In this document: positions 38,245 to 47,233 of the stretch, in pieces
Layout of the letters: every line of letters starts with the position of its first letter
Position numbering within the stretch: the first letter of the stretch is position 1
DNA from: Aliiruegeria sabulilitoris
GTDB taxonomy: Bacteria; Pseudomonadota; Alphaproteobacteria; Rhodobacterales; Rhodobacteraceae
Length of the DNA: 64,000 nt
Direction: 5' to 3'
NCBI RefSeq assembly: GCF_001558155.1
Contig: NZ_LOAS01000024.1
Location: 31,360-95,359 of the forward strand
Position numbers and translations under genes: made by a program
Notes under the pieces: model-generated
Told to the model about the DNA's origin: nothing
Seen by the model: the letters and a program-made list of their open reading frames with translations, nothing else
Database searches by the model: none

Positions 38245-39382
38245 AGGCATCCTGAATGCGTGGATAGACGCGAATATCTTGCTGCTCGTGCTGGTTGCGG
38301 CCTGGTTGCCCTTGCGTCGTGTCCTTGCGCAAGGTTGGCTTGGCCAGGCGCTTATGGGGCAGGCGCGCGCGATGGAATGGATCTTCATCTCGGTGGTCGT
38401 GGCGCCCTTCCTGGCGCGGCTGGTGTCCAGCCCCGCAGCCGGACAGTTCAATCTATCCGACCTTCTCGTCGCCCAGTACCTGGACGGCAACGTCGAAATG
38501 AGCGCCACCCAATTCGAAACGCTTCTGGGCCTCCGGGCAGACCTCACCGACGCTTTCCTTCTGCAGCAGGCCCCTTGGGCACAAGGGCTTCTTGTCCTGC
38601 TTCTGCTAGGATTGTTGGTTTCGGTCGCGCGGCTCGGCCTTGCGGTTCTGCGCCTGCGTCGAATGTTGAACCGTGCGCATGTCTGGCGTCGGTTCGGCCG
38701 GTTGGAGCTCCTGATCTCAGACGACGCCAATGTACCGTTTTCGACCTGCGGCTTGCGCCGTCGGTTCGTCGTGTTGCCGTCCGATGCGGTTGCGCATGGG
38801 CAGGACCTGCATTTCACACTGGCACATGAGTTTCAGCATCTGCGACAGGCTGACCTTCTGCACGAGTTTGCCGTCGAAGCGCTGCGGCCGTTCTTTTTCT
38901 GGAATCCGGCGTTCCATATCTGCAGCCGCCAGTTGCGGGAGCTGCGCGAAATGGCCTGCGACCAGGCACTCACCCTGCGTCGCCCGGTCGAACTCGGCGG
39001 CTATTGCCGCAGCCTGATCCGTGCTTGCGGCCGGGCCCGTGCGGATGGCGCGTTGTTTATTCCCGTTGGACCGGCTGTTGGCTTTGTCGATTCCCGGCAC
39101 GGGACGGCGCTTAACAGCCAACTTGGGCGGCGGATCGTGGCATTGACGGGCCGGACCCCGTCGCCGTTGGGGCAAAAGACATGGAAAGCTATCGGCTTGC
39201 TGCTTTGCGCGTTGCTCGCGCTTGGTGCCGTGCTCATGCGTAGCCCGACCGGCTGGAGCCATGACCGCATCATGCTCAGCACGATCGTCAACCTCGAGCG
39301 TTTGGACGCGCGCAACGCATCTCAGCCTCGACTGTCCGGCTCGTTCGTTCCGACAGACACAGCGCCACTGGCACGAGAATAA
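38234..39382 (+). CDS. M56 family membrane metalloprotease (BlaR1-like)
   Basis: 382 residues. Several N-terminal membrane helices (ANILLLVLVAAWLPL; GLLVLLLLGLLVSVARLG), the zinc motif HEFQH (198-202) followed by LRQADLLHE, and a last helix IGLLLCALLALGAVLM near 315. After that helix only about 60 residues remain, so the penicillin-binding sensor domain of BlaR1 is absent and the signal sensed is unknown. It should inactivate the BlaI-like repressor encoded by the overlapping gene. Confidence 0.85.
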   Translation: MAAEGILNAWIDANILLLVLVAAWLPLRRVLAQGWLGQALMGQARAMEWIFISVVVAPFLARLVSSPAAGQFNLSDLLVAQYLDGNVEMSATQFETLLGLRADLTDAFLLQQAPWAQGLLVLLLLGLLVSVARLGLAVLRLRRMLNRAHVWRRFGRLELLISDDANVPFSTCGLRRRFVVLPSDAVAHGQDLHFTLAHEFQHLRQADLLHEFAVEALRPFFFWNPAFHICSRQLRELREMACDQALTLRRPVELGGYCRSLIRACGRARADGALFIPVGPAVGFVDSRHGTALNSQLGRRIVALTGRTPSPLGQKTWKAIGLLLCALLALGAVLMRSPTGWSHDRIMLSTIVNLERLDARNASQPRLSGSFVPTDTAPLARE

Positions 39383-39607
39383 CCCCGCCTCAGCATCTCT
39401 CAACCCGTCGCGGTATAAATGAGCGGAAGATCCACTTAGAAAACGGCTCGAAACTGTTCAGACAAACCGCGCCACCTCTGTCACGTTCGCCCCACGGTTC
39501 CTGCTCCACCTTCAAGATGCTGAGATTTGGAGCACCGAAGCGAATCCCGGGCCGTTGCGTCCATCGATCCCGTCTGGCGGCCACAATGAGAGCGGCTTTG
39601 ATCTTGA

Positions 39608-40642
39608 TCACTCGAACAGCGGCTTTGCAGATTGCAGGGTCATTGGAGCCCGAACAGAGGGTTCGGACAGCGTTGTGAGCAGGTGTTGCGCCATCAGGCG
39701 ACCAGCCTGCTCTACATCCTCCTGAATCGTGTCTGCATCCGGATCGATCTGAGAAATGACGCCCGAAATCGACTTCGAAACCACCCGAAGATCCCGGCCG
39801 ATAACAAGTCCGCGTTTCTGGCAGGCGCTGCGGATTGCAAGGTATGACGCCTCGCCGGGGCACAGAAAACCGTCTGGTCGGTTCGGCCCATCCAGAATGC
39901 CACAGGCCCAGTCGCGGATTTCGTCTGCTGGAGTGTCAAGCGTGATGCTTTCCGGAACCAGAGTGTCGACCCCGAATTCCCTGACGGCGCGCATGAAGCC
40001 ATATTGCAGATGTTGCCGGAAGGTGAGTGTTCTCGGGGGCAGGATCGCACAGACGTTGCGACAGCCCTTTTCGATCAGGCGCAGCGTTCCCCGATAGGCG
40101 AAGTCCTCATTGTCGAAATCGACCCAGGAGTGCTCCTCCGTGAAGTCCGTTCGGCCATGACTGACGAAAGGAAACCCGTGCTCCATCAGGAAGCGGACAC
40201 GAGAATCGAAGGGCGCGGTTCTGGTAAAGATGACGCCGTCTGCCTGCCGGTTGACGACGATATGCCGGATCGGGGCCAATTGGTCGGTATCGTCGAAATG
40301 CGGCGTGACGACGAGATTGTAGCCACTGCCTTCAAGCGCTGTCGTGAGGCCGATCAGGAGCGCATTTCCGAAACCGAGGACTTCGAAATGCGGATCGAGG
40401 ATGAGGTTGATGACCATGGTCCTGCCGGTGCGCAGGCGCCGGGCGGCGCGGTCTGGCTCATAGCCGATCTGCCGGGCGATCTCGGCCACGCGCCGGCGTG
40501 TGGCCACGGCGATCTTGGGATCCTCCGCCAGGGCACGGGACACCGTCGCCACTGCGAAACCCGACAGGTCTGCGATGGTCTTCAAGGTGGGGCGATCTGC
40601 CGCTGTCTTTGGGGCCGCTGGGGACGGCGCGTCCGATCGCAT
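39608..40642 (-). CDS. LacI family transcriptional regulator of the sugar importer
   Basis: 344 residues. The N-terminal helix-turn-helix is IADLSGFAVATVSRAL (about residues 21-36) with the hinge RAARRLRTGRT, followed by a periplasmic-binding-protein-like sensor domain. The start at 40642 has GAGGG eight bases upstream; ATGs further upstream lack a site. It diverges from the sugar importer genes and likely represses them until the sugar binds. Between the M56 gene and this gene lie 225 bases with no gene. Confidence 0.9.
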   Translation of the reverse strand: MRSDAPSPAAPKTAADRPTLKTIADLSGFAVATVSRALAEDPKIAVATRRRVAEIARQIGYEPDRAARRLRTGRTMVINLILDPHFEVLGFGNALLIGLTTALEGSGYNLVVTPHFDDTDQLAPIRHIVVNRQADGVIFTRTAPFDSRVRFLMEHGFPFVSHGRTDFTEEHSWVDFDNEDFAYRGTLRLIEKGCRNVCAILPPRTLTFRQHLQYGFMRAVREFGVDTLVPESITLDTPADEIRDWACGILDGPNRPDGFLCPGEASYLAIRSACQKRGLVIGRDLRVVSKSISGVISQIDPDADTIQEDVEQAGRLMAQHLLTTLSEPSVRAPMTLQSAKPLFE

Positions 40643-40758
40643 GTCTGAGGCCCTCATTTGCAAGGTTAAATCGATGCACATTGTTGCACTTTCAATCGAG
40701 CACGTCGAGCGTATGCATCAAGAAACCGATTGTAAAAAAGGTGTTTGCGCCAACGGTG

Positions 40759-40794
40759 TTGACAGGCGAAAAAAATTGAATCGTTATAACAACG
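40759..40794 (+). promoter_or_regulatory. Promoter and possible LacI operator of the sugar importer
   Basis: TTGACA at 40759-40764 serves as -35; TTATAA at 40784-40789 or CGTTAT at 40782 would be -10. CGTT-ATAAC-AACG (40782-40794) is an inverted repeat overlapping the -10, a fitting place for repression by the divergent LacI-type protein. Confidence 0.5.
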
Positions 40795-40833
40795 CAACAA
40801 GACACTACGCCTATGTTTCATTGGGAGGAAAAC

Positions 40834-42075
40834 ATGAAACTCAAGCTTGCCCTGTCCATGACCACCGCTCTGGCCCTTGCGGCATCGGCCGTATCGGCCG
40901 CCGAAGTGGAGGTCCTGCACTGGTGGACCGCCGGCGGCGAAGCCGCGGCGCTCAACGTGCTCAAGGAGGATCTCGAAAGCAAAGGTGTGACCTGGAAGGA
41001 TATGCCGGTCGCCGGCGGCTCCGGTGTCGAGGCCATGACCGTGCTGCGCGCCCGGGTGACCTCGGGCAATCCGCCGACCGCCGTGCAGATGCTGGGCTTC
41101 GACATCAAGGACTGGGCGGCCGAAGGCTTCCTCGGGGATCTCGGCGACGTCGCGGAAGCCGAAGGCTGGAGCGAAGTGGTCCCGCCGGCGCTGCAGGAAT
41201 TCTCGAAGTACGACGGCAAGTGGATTGCCGCCCCGGTGAACGTGCACTCCACCAACTGGATGTGGATCAACAAATCCGCGCTGGATGCCGCTGGCGGCAA
41301 GGCCCCCGAGACATGGGAAGAACTGATCGCCGTTCTTGACGCGATGAAGGCCAATGGCATCATCCCTCTCGCGCATGGCGGACAAGCCTGGCAAGACGGC
41401 ACGGTGTTCGACTCGGTCGTGCTCGGCCTTGGCGACGACTTCTACAAGGCCGCCATCATCGATCAGGACCCGGACGCGCTCAGCAGCGAGAAGATGGTCG
41501 AAGCCTTCAAGCGCATGGAAGTGCTGCGCGGCTATTTCGACGAGAACTTCTCTGGCCGCGACTGGAACCTGGCCTCGGCCATGGTCATCAACGGCGAGGC
41601 TGGCATGCAGGCCATGGGTGACTGGGCCAAGGGCGAGTTCGTGAAGGCCAAGCAGGTTCCGGGCGAGGATTTCGTCTGCATCCGCTTCCCGGGCACGCAG
41701 GGTTCGGTGCTTTTCAACTCCGACCAGTTCGCGATGTTCGACGTGTCCGAAGAGCAAGTTGAAGCACAGAAGATGATGGCATCCGCGGTCATGAACCCGG
41801 ACTTCCAGGTCGCCTTCAACCTGGTGAAGGGCTCGGTGCCGGCGCGTACCGACATTCCCGACACCGAGTTCGACGCGTGCGGCAAAAAAGGCATGGCCGA
41901 TCTCGCCGAAGCCGCCGCGAATGGCACGCTGCAAGGCTCGATGGCCCACGGCCACGGTGCCAGCTCGAACATCAAGTCGGCCATTTTCGACGTCGTCACC
42001 GCGCATCTGAACGGTGAATACGGTGCTGAAGAAGCCGCCGAGGAACTCGCCGCCGCTGTTGAGGCCGCGAAGTAA
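40834..42075 (+). CDS. Sugar ABC transporter substrate-binding protein
   Basis: 413 residues with a signal peptide ([20 protein letters not shown], cleavage VSA-AE) and a family 1 solute-binding fold with the pattern [18 protein letters not shown] typical of glucose/mannose-type binders. GGGAGGAA precedes the ATG. The operon ends with D-lyxose isomerase, so lyxose, mannose or xylulose-type sugars are candidates. Confidence 0.88.
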   Translation: MKLKLALSMTTALALAASAVSAAEVEVLHWWTAGGEAAALNVLKEDLESKGVTWKDMPVAGGSGVEAMTVLRARVTSGNPPTAVQMLGFDIKDWAAEGFLGDLGDVAEAEGWSEVVPPALQEFSKYDGKWIAAPVNVHSTNWMWINKSALDAAGGKAPETWEELIAVLDAMKANGIIPLAHGGQAWQDGTVFDSVVLGLGDDFYKAAIIDQDPDALSSEKMVEAFKRMEVLRGYFDENFSGRDWNLASAMVINGEAGMQAMGDWAKGEFVKAKQVPGEDFVCIRFPGTQGSVLFNSDQFAMFDVSEEQVEAQKMMASAVMNPDFQVAFNLVKGSVPARTDIPDTEFDACGKKGMADLAEAAANGTLQGSMAHGHGASSNIKSAIFDVVTAHLNGEYGAEEAAEELAAAVEAAK

Positions 42076-42085
42076 TCCCGTCAAG

Positions 42086-42154
42086 GGCGCGCGCTCCTTT
42101 CCCTCCTCCCGCGCGCGCCAAATCTGACTGGCGGGCCCCGTGGCCTGCCAGTCG
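42086..42154 (+). other. Two hairpins after the sugar-binding-protein gene
   Basis: GGCGCGCGC (42086-42094) pairs with GCGCGCGCC (42111-42119). GACTGGCGGGCC (42127-42138) pairs with GGCCTGCCAGTC (42143-42154) with one G-T pair and a 4-base loop. They probably stabilise or partly terminate the transcript so that the binding protein outnumbers the permeases. Confidence 0.6.
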
Positions 42155-42174
42155 CACTTCCCGAAGGGGGTCCC

Positions 42175-43053
42175 ATGAGAGACCGACTGCAGGAATGGGT
42201 GCCGCGTATCGTGCTCGCGCCCAGTTTCGTGGCTGTGCTGATCGTCGTCTACGGCTTCATCCTCTACACCGGGTGGCTGTCGATGACGAATTCGCGGATG
42301 CTGCCAAATAACGAGTTCATCGGCCTTGCCAACTACACCAAGCTTTTCGGGTTGAAACACTGGAGCATCGCGCTGACAAATCTGGCGATCTTCGGGACGC
42401 TCTATATCCTGATCTCCAGCGTGCTCGGTCTTTTCCTCGCCATCCTGCTCGACCAGCAAATTCGGACTGAAGGCTTCATCCGAACCGTCTATCTCTACCC
42501 GATGGCGATCTCCTTCATCGTTACCGGCGTGGCGTGGAAATGGTTCCTCGATCCCGGCATCGGGCTTGAAAACACCATGCATCAATGGGGCTGGGAGAGT
42601 TTCGAGTTCAAGTGGATCAAGGACCGCGATTTCGCGATCTACACCATCGTCATCGCCGCGATCTGGCAAAGCTCTGGCTATGTCATGGCCATGTTCCTTG
42701 CCGGTCTGCGCGGCGTCGACAACGAGATCATCAAGGCCGCGCAGGTCGATGGCGCCTCGGGCTTCCTGATCTACCGCCGGATCATCATCCCGATGATGCG
42801 CCCGGTGTTCCTCTCCGCCTTCGTCGTGCTGACCCACCTCGCCATCAAGTCCTACGACCTCGTCGTGGCGATGACCGGCGGCGGCCCGGGCCGGGCGACG
42901 GAAATGCCCGCGACCTTCATGTATTCCTACACGTTCACCCGCAACCAGATGGGGGTCGGGGCAAGTTCCGCGATCATCATGCTGATAATGATCTTCTCGA
43001 TCATCATCCCCTATCTCTACAGCGAAATTCGGGTGGGGGCCGACAAGCGATGA
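42175..43053 (+). CDS. Sugar ABC transporter permease (MalF type)
   Basis: 292 residues, six membrane helices, EAA loop EIIKAAQVDGASGFLIYRRI and MTGGGPGRATEMPATFMY. AAGGGGG before the ATG. Overlaps the next permease gene by 4 bases. Confidence 0.9.
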   Translation: MRDRLQEWVPRIVLAPSFVAVLIVVYGFILYTGWLSMTNSRMLPNNEFIGLANYTKLFGLKHWSIALTNLAIFGTLYILISSVLGLFLAILLDQQIRTEGFIRTVYLYPMAISFIVTGVAWKWFLDPGIGLENTMHQWGWESFEFKWIKDRDFAIYTIVIAAIWQSSGYVMAMFLAGLRGVDNEIIKAAQVDGASGFLIYRRIIIPMMRPVFLSAFVVLTHLAIKSYDLVVAMTGGGPGRATEMPATFMYSYTFTRNQMGVGASSAIIMLIMIFSIIIPYLYSEIRVGADKR

Positions 43054-43931
43054 GCCATTCATCCCAAGACAACGCCATTGAATCCGGCCGGCTGGTGCGG
43101 GCGCTGATCTACACGCTGCTGATCTTCTTCGTGATCTACTACCTGCTGCCCCTCTGGGTGATGGTGGCCAACTCTCTAAAGACGCTTGACGAGATCCGGG
43201 GCGGCGACATGCTCGCCCCGCCGAAGGATATCACCTTCGAGCCGTGGCGGCAGGCCTGGTCAAAAACCCAGATCGGCGTCGAGGCGACGGGGCTCAAGCC
43301 CTATTTTCTCAACTCGATCATCATGGTCGTGCCGGCGGTGTTCCTGTCCACCTTCCTCGGCGCGCTGAACGGCTACGTGCTGACGAAATGGGCCTTCCGC
43401 GGCTCCAACCTCATCTTCGGCCTGATGCTGCTGGCCTGCTTCATCCCGTTCCAGATCGTGCTGATCCCGATGGCGCGCATCCTCGGCATGCTCAACCTCG
43501 CCGGCACCATTGGCGGGTTGATCCTTGTGCACACGGTCTACGGGCTCGGCTTCACCACGCTCTTCTTCCGCAACTACTACGCGGCCTTCCCGACAGAGCT
43601 GGTGCGGGCAGCCCAGATCGACGGCGCGAGCTTCTTCCAGGTGTTCTGGCGGATCCTGATCCCCTCTTCGGGGCCGATCATCGTGGTCACCATCATCTGG
43701 CAATTCACCAATGTCTGGAACGACTTCCTCTTCGGGGCGTCTTTCTCCAGCTACGATTCAACGCCCATCACCGTGGCGCTGAACAACCTGGTGAACTCCT
43801 CCACGGGGGTGAAGGAATACAATGTCCATTTCGCCGGTGCGATCCTCGCGGCCTTGCCCACCCTCATCGTCTACATCGTCTCCGGACGCTACTTCGTGCG
43901 TGGCCTCATGGCCGGCGCCGTGAAGGGATAA
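43050..43931 (+). CDS. Sugar ABC transporter permease (MalG type)
   Basis: 293 residues, six membrane helices, EAA loop ELVRAAQIDGASFFQVFWRI. The frame is open far upstream inside the previous gene, but the ATGA overlap start opens MSHSSQDNAIESG and fits the family length. Confidence 0.9.
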   Translation: MSHSSQDNAIESGRLVRALIYTLLIFFVIYYLLPLWVMVANSLKTLDEIRGGDMLAPPKDITFEPWRQAWSKTQIGVEATGLKPYFLNSIIMVVPAVFLSTFLGALNGYVLTKWAFRGSNLIFGLMLLACFIPFQIVLIPMARILGMLNLAGTIGGLILVHTVYGLGFTTLFFRNYYAAFPTELVRAAQIDGASFFQVFWRILIPSSGPIIVVTIIWQFTNVWNDFLFGASFSSYDSTPITVALNNLVNSSTGVKEYNVHFAGAILAALPTLIVYIVSGRYFVRGLMAGAVKG

Positions 43932-43935
43932 GCCC

Positions 43936-45048
43936 ATGGCCTCTCTGACAATCGACAAACTCATCAAGAGCTTCGGCGCCGTCGAAGTGCTCAAGGGGAT
44001 CGACCTTGAGATCGAGGATGGCGGCTTTCTCGTCCTCGTCGGCCCTTCTGGCTGCGGCAAGTCCACGCTGCTCAACTGCATTGCCGGCCTGGAAAAGACG
44101 ACCTCCGGCGAGATCCGCATCGGCGAGCGCAACGTGGAGGGGCTCCACCCCTCCAAGCGCGACATCGCCATGGTGTTCCAGAGCTACGCGCTCTACCCCA
44201 ACATGACCGTGCGCGGGAACATCTCCTTCGGCATGGAGATCCGCGGCGTCGACAAGGCCGAACAGGAGAAGGCCATCCAGGAAGTGGCCGACATCCTGCA
44301 GATCGGCGAGTTGCTCGACCGCAAGCCCTCGCAGCTCTCCGGCGGACAACGGCAGCGCGTCGCCATGGGCCGCGCGCTTGTACGCCATCCGCAGGTCTTC
44401 CTTTTCGACGAGCCGCTCTCCAACCTCGACGCCAAGCTGCGCGTCGACATGCGCACCGAGATCAAGCGGCTGCACAAGCGCATGGGCACCACCATCGTCT
44501 ATGTCACCCATGACCAGATCGAGGCGCTTACGCTGGCGACGAAGATCGCCGTGCTCGAAGCCGGCTACCTGCAGCAATTCGGTACACCCGACGAGATCTA
44601 TAACGATCCCAACAACATGTTCGTCGCCGACTTCATGGGCTCACCTTCGATGAACCTGATCGATGGCACGCTGGTTGAGCGCGATGGCGCGTTGGAAGTG
44701 CAGATCGCAGGCCATGGCGGATCCTCCATCTCCCTGCCGGTTCCGGACGGTGCCGAGATGCGCAAGCATGTCGGAGGTCCGATCGTCTTCGGCATCCGCC
44801 CCGAGGCGATGACCGACCCCGACGGTGCCGACCGCACTTCGCCGCATATCGAGACGCGCGACTGTTACATTGAAGTCAGCCAGCCTGCGGGCTCTGACAC
44901 CTTCGCGCTCACACCGCTTGGCGGCAAGGAGTGTATCGCCCGGTTCCGCGCCGATGCCCGCATCGAGCTTGGCGCTTTCTCTCCGATTTCCTTCAACATG
45001 ACGAAAGCGGTGTTCTTCGACCCGCAGACGACCGGGCGCATTCGATAA
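43936..45048 (+). CDS. Sugar ABC transporter ATP-binding protein (MalK/UgpC type)
   Basis: 370 residues. Walker A GPSGCGKST, signature LSGGQRQRVAMGRAL, Walker B VFLFDEPLSNLD, and a C-terminal TOBE/regulatory domain (FGIRPEAMTD). Starts four bases after the permease gene. It energises the importer encoded upstream. Confidence 0.92.
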   Translation: MASLTIDKLIKSFGAVEVLKGIDLEIEDGGFLVLVGPSGCGKSTLLNCIAGLEKTTSGEIRIGERNVEGLHPSKRDIAMVFQSYALYPNMTVRGNISFGMEIRGVDKAEQEKAIQEVADILQIGELLDRKPSQLSGGQRQRVAMGRALVRHPQVFLFDEPLSNLDAKLRVDMRTEIKRLHKRMGTTIVYVTHDQIEALTLATKIAVLEAGYLQQFGTPDEIYNDPNNMFVADFMGSPSMNLIDGTLVERDGALEVQIAGHGGSSISLPVPDGAEMRKHVGGPIVFGIRPEAMTDPDGADRTSPHIETRDCYIEVSQPAGSDTFALTPLGGKECIARFRADARIELGAFSPISFNMTKAVFFDPQTTGRIR

Positions 45049-45076
45049 GCGCCCGGGATTCCAAAGGGGACCTCCC

Positions 45077-45763
45077 ATGAAACGCTCCACCATCAACGAA
45101 ATCATGGCCGCGGCCGACGAGATGATCCGCCACTACGGATTTGTCCTTCCGCCCTTTGCCTATTGGACCCCGGACGAATTCAAGGCCAGGGCCGGGACCG
45201 CGCGTCGGCTGATTGACGCCCGCATGGGCTGGGACATCACCGATTACGGACAGGGGGACTTCGAGAAGCTCGGTCTGTTCCTGTTCACCCTGCGCAACGG
45301 CGAACTGGCCGATCTGCAGCGCGGCGGCGGCATGTGCTATGCCGAGAAACTGCTGATCTCGCGGCAAGACCAGATCAGCCCCTGCCACACCCATGTGATC
45401 AAGGCCGAAGACATCATCAACCGCGGCGGCGCCACGATGGCCATCGAGCTCTACGGCTCGGATGGGGACGGCAATTTCGACGAGACCGCCGGCGGCACGG
45501 TGATGTGCGACGGCATCGCGCGGGACTTCAAGCCGGGCGAGGTGTTGCTGTTCCAGCCGGGCGAGAGCGTGACGCTGATGCCGGGCGACTGGCATGCCTT
45601 CTGGGGCGAGGGCGGTGATGTCCTGATCGGGGAGGTCTCGACCGTCAATGACGACCTGACCGACAATATCTTCCGCGCGCCAATCGGACGGTTTGCCAAG
45701 ATCGAGGAAGACGTCGACCCGACTCATCTGCTGGTCAGCGACTACGATATCTGGCTGAAATAG
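45077..45763 (+). CDS. D-lyxose ketol-isomerase
   Basis: 228 residues of the D-lyxose isomerase cupin family (opening MKRSTINEIMAAADEMI, then YADLQRGGGM-like and CHTHVIKAEDIINRGG with metal-binding histidines). It interconverts D-lyxose and D-xylulose and often D-mannose and D-fructose. As the last gene of the importer operon it points to an aldose of this type as the transported sugar. No kinase is nearby. Confidence 0.88.
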   Translation: MKRSTINEIMAAADEMIRHYGFVLPPFAYWTPDEFKARAGTARRLIDARMGWDITDYGQGDFEKLGLFLFTLRNGELADLQRGGGMCYAEKLLISRQDQISPCHTHVIKAEDIINRGGATMAIELYGSDGDGNFDETAGGTVMCDGIARDFKPGEVLLFQPGESVTLMPGDWHAFWGEGGDVLIGEVSTVNDDLTDNIFRAPIGRFAKIEEDVDPTHLLVSDYDIWLK

Positions 45764-45773
45764 GCTCGGCGGA

Positions 45774-45806
45774 CGCCCACCCGCCTGCGCACGGCGCGGG
45801 TGGGCG
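45774..45806 (+). terminator. Terminator-like hairpin after the lyxose isomerase gene
   Basis: CGCCCACCCGC and GCGGGTGGGCG form an 11-bp stem around an 11-base loop, ten bases past the stop; only a short TT follows. Between this and the thiolase gene (45807-46045) no gene is seen. Confidence 0.6.
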
Positions 45807-46014
45807 GGTTCTGTGCCACGCGGAGGTGCAGGATTGGCGGCTGTCGATCTTGCCTGTGCTGATCGCGGCCTTCCTGCCGCAAGAGCCCGGCAGAAGGCGC
45901 CCGCGATCCATGGAGCTATTCAGGGGAAACTGAATACAAGGCTCCAAAAGCTGGCGTCCCGCGCGCTTCCATTTCGGCATGTGACGAGAACAACACGCTG
46001 CCCCATCTGAATTG

Positions 46015-46037
46015 GTCCACCGTTACGTCTGGTGAAC
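46015..46037 (-). terminator. Weak hairpin at the end of the catabolic operon
   Basis: On the minus strand GTTCACC, a 9-base loop and GGTGGAC form a 7-bp stem with one G-T pair just after the thiolase stop. No T-run follows. Confidence 0.35.
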
Positions 46038-46045
46038 AGAGGACG

Positions 46046-47221
46046 TCATAGCAGCTCTATCAAACCGGCCGCGCCCTGTCCGCCACCGACGCACATCGAA
46101 ACGACGCCATAGCGCGCAGCACGGCGCCGGCCCTCCAGCAGCAGATGTCCCGCCATACGTGCGCCCGACATGCCGTAGGGGTGACCGATGGAGATCGCGC
46201 CGCCGTTGACGTTCAGCCGTTCGGCCGGGATTTTCAGCCGGTCGCGACAATAAACAAGCTGGGCGGCGAAGGCCTCGTTGATCTCCCAGAGGTCGATATC
46301 CTCCACGCGCAACCCGGCCCGTTCGAGCAGGCGCGGCACCGCCACCACGGGGCCAATTCCCATCTCCTCCGGGGCAACCCCGGCCACCGCGAAACCGCGC
46401 AGCGCACCGAGTGGCTCCAGCCCGCGCCGGGCGGCCTCGGCGGCTTCCATCACCACCAGCGCCGCCGCGCCGTCGGAAAGCTGGCTGGCATTGCCCGCGG
46501 TCACGGTCTTGTCGTCGCCCATGACGGGCGGGAGGCGGGCCAGCCCCTCGGCGGTGGTCGCGGCCCGATTGCACTCGTCCGCCTCCAGCCGCACCGCCTC
46601 GCTTCGCGTCTCGCCGGTTTCCTTGTCGGTGACCTGCTTCACCACATCCACTGGCACGATCTCGTCTGAGAAAACACCCGCGGCCTGCGCCCGTGCGGTG
46701 CGAAGCTGGCTTTCCAGTGCATAGGCATCCTGCGCCGCGCGGCTCACGCCGTAGCGGGCGGCCACGATCTCGGCCGTCTCCAGCATCGACATGTAGTAGC
46801 CGTCGCACACCGCCGGGTCGCGGTAGCGATAGGCGTTCCAATGCTTTTCCTGGACGAGCGAAATGCTCTCCAGCCCGCCGGCCAGTACCACGTTCGCCCC
46901 CTCGGCGGCGACCATGTGGCCGGCCACCGCGAGCGCGTTGAGTCCCGAGGCGCATTGCCGGTCGAGCGTGACGCCCGCGACGCTATCGGGCAGGCCGGAG
47001 GCCAGCGCGATATGGCGCGCGACATTCACGCCGGTCGAGCCCTGCGTAAGGGCCGAGCCGAAAGCGGCATCCTCGATCTCGCTACCCTCCAGCCCGGCGC
47101 GGGCCACGGCGGCACGCACCGCGTGCGCGGCAAGGCTCGGCCCTTCGAGATTGTTGAACGCGCCGCGATAGGCCTTGCCGATGGGCGTGCGGGCGGTGGA
47201 AACGATAACAGCTTCGCGCAT
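46046..47221 (-). CDS. Thiolase (acetyl-CoA acyltransferase)
   Basis: 391 residues of the thiolase family. The acylated cysteine is C90 (DRQCASGLNAL); GHPYGMSGARM holds the catalytic histidine, and CVGGGQGAA near the end the second cysteine. It would cleave a 3-ketoacyl-CoA into acetyl-CoA and a shorter acyl-CoA. It is the last gene of the minus-strand operon, which also encodes a CoA-transferase that could supply the 3-ketoacyl-CoA. Confidence 0.92.
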   Translation of the reverse strand: MREAVIVSTARTPIGKAYRGAFNNLEGPSLAAHAVRAAVARAGLEGSEIEDAAFGSALTQGSTGVNVARHIALASGLPDSVAGVTLDRQCASGLNALAVAGHMVAAEGANVVLAGGLESISLVQEKHWNAYRYRDPAVCDGYYMSMLETAEIVAARYGVSRAAQDAYALESQLRTARAQAAGVFSDEIVPVDVVKQVTDKETGETRSEAVRLEADECNRAATTAEGLARLPPVMGDDKTVTAGNASQLSDGAAALVVMEAAEAARRGLEPLGALRGFAVAGVAPEEMGIGPVVAVPRLLERAGLRVEDIDLWEINEAFAAQLVYCRDRLKIPAERLNVNGGAISIGHPYGMSGARMAGHLLLEGRRRAARYGVVSMCVGGGQGAAGLIELL

Positions 47222-47233
47222 TGGGTCTTCCGA

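Noticed and set aside
38234-39382. HExxH protein as a neurotoxin-like protease linked to the P47/OrfX genes
   Set aside because: It is an integral membrane M56 protease paired with a BlaI-type repressor and lies 17 kb away in another operon.
40666-43062. A 798-codon minus-strand open frame
   Set aside because: Antisense to the sugar-binding protein and permease genes, which have full family features.
45807-46014. Possible insertion-sequence remnant
   Set aside because: Some frames look vaguely transposase-like, but there are no terminal repeats and no recognisable motif.
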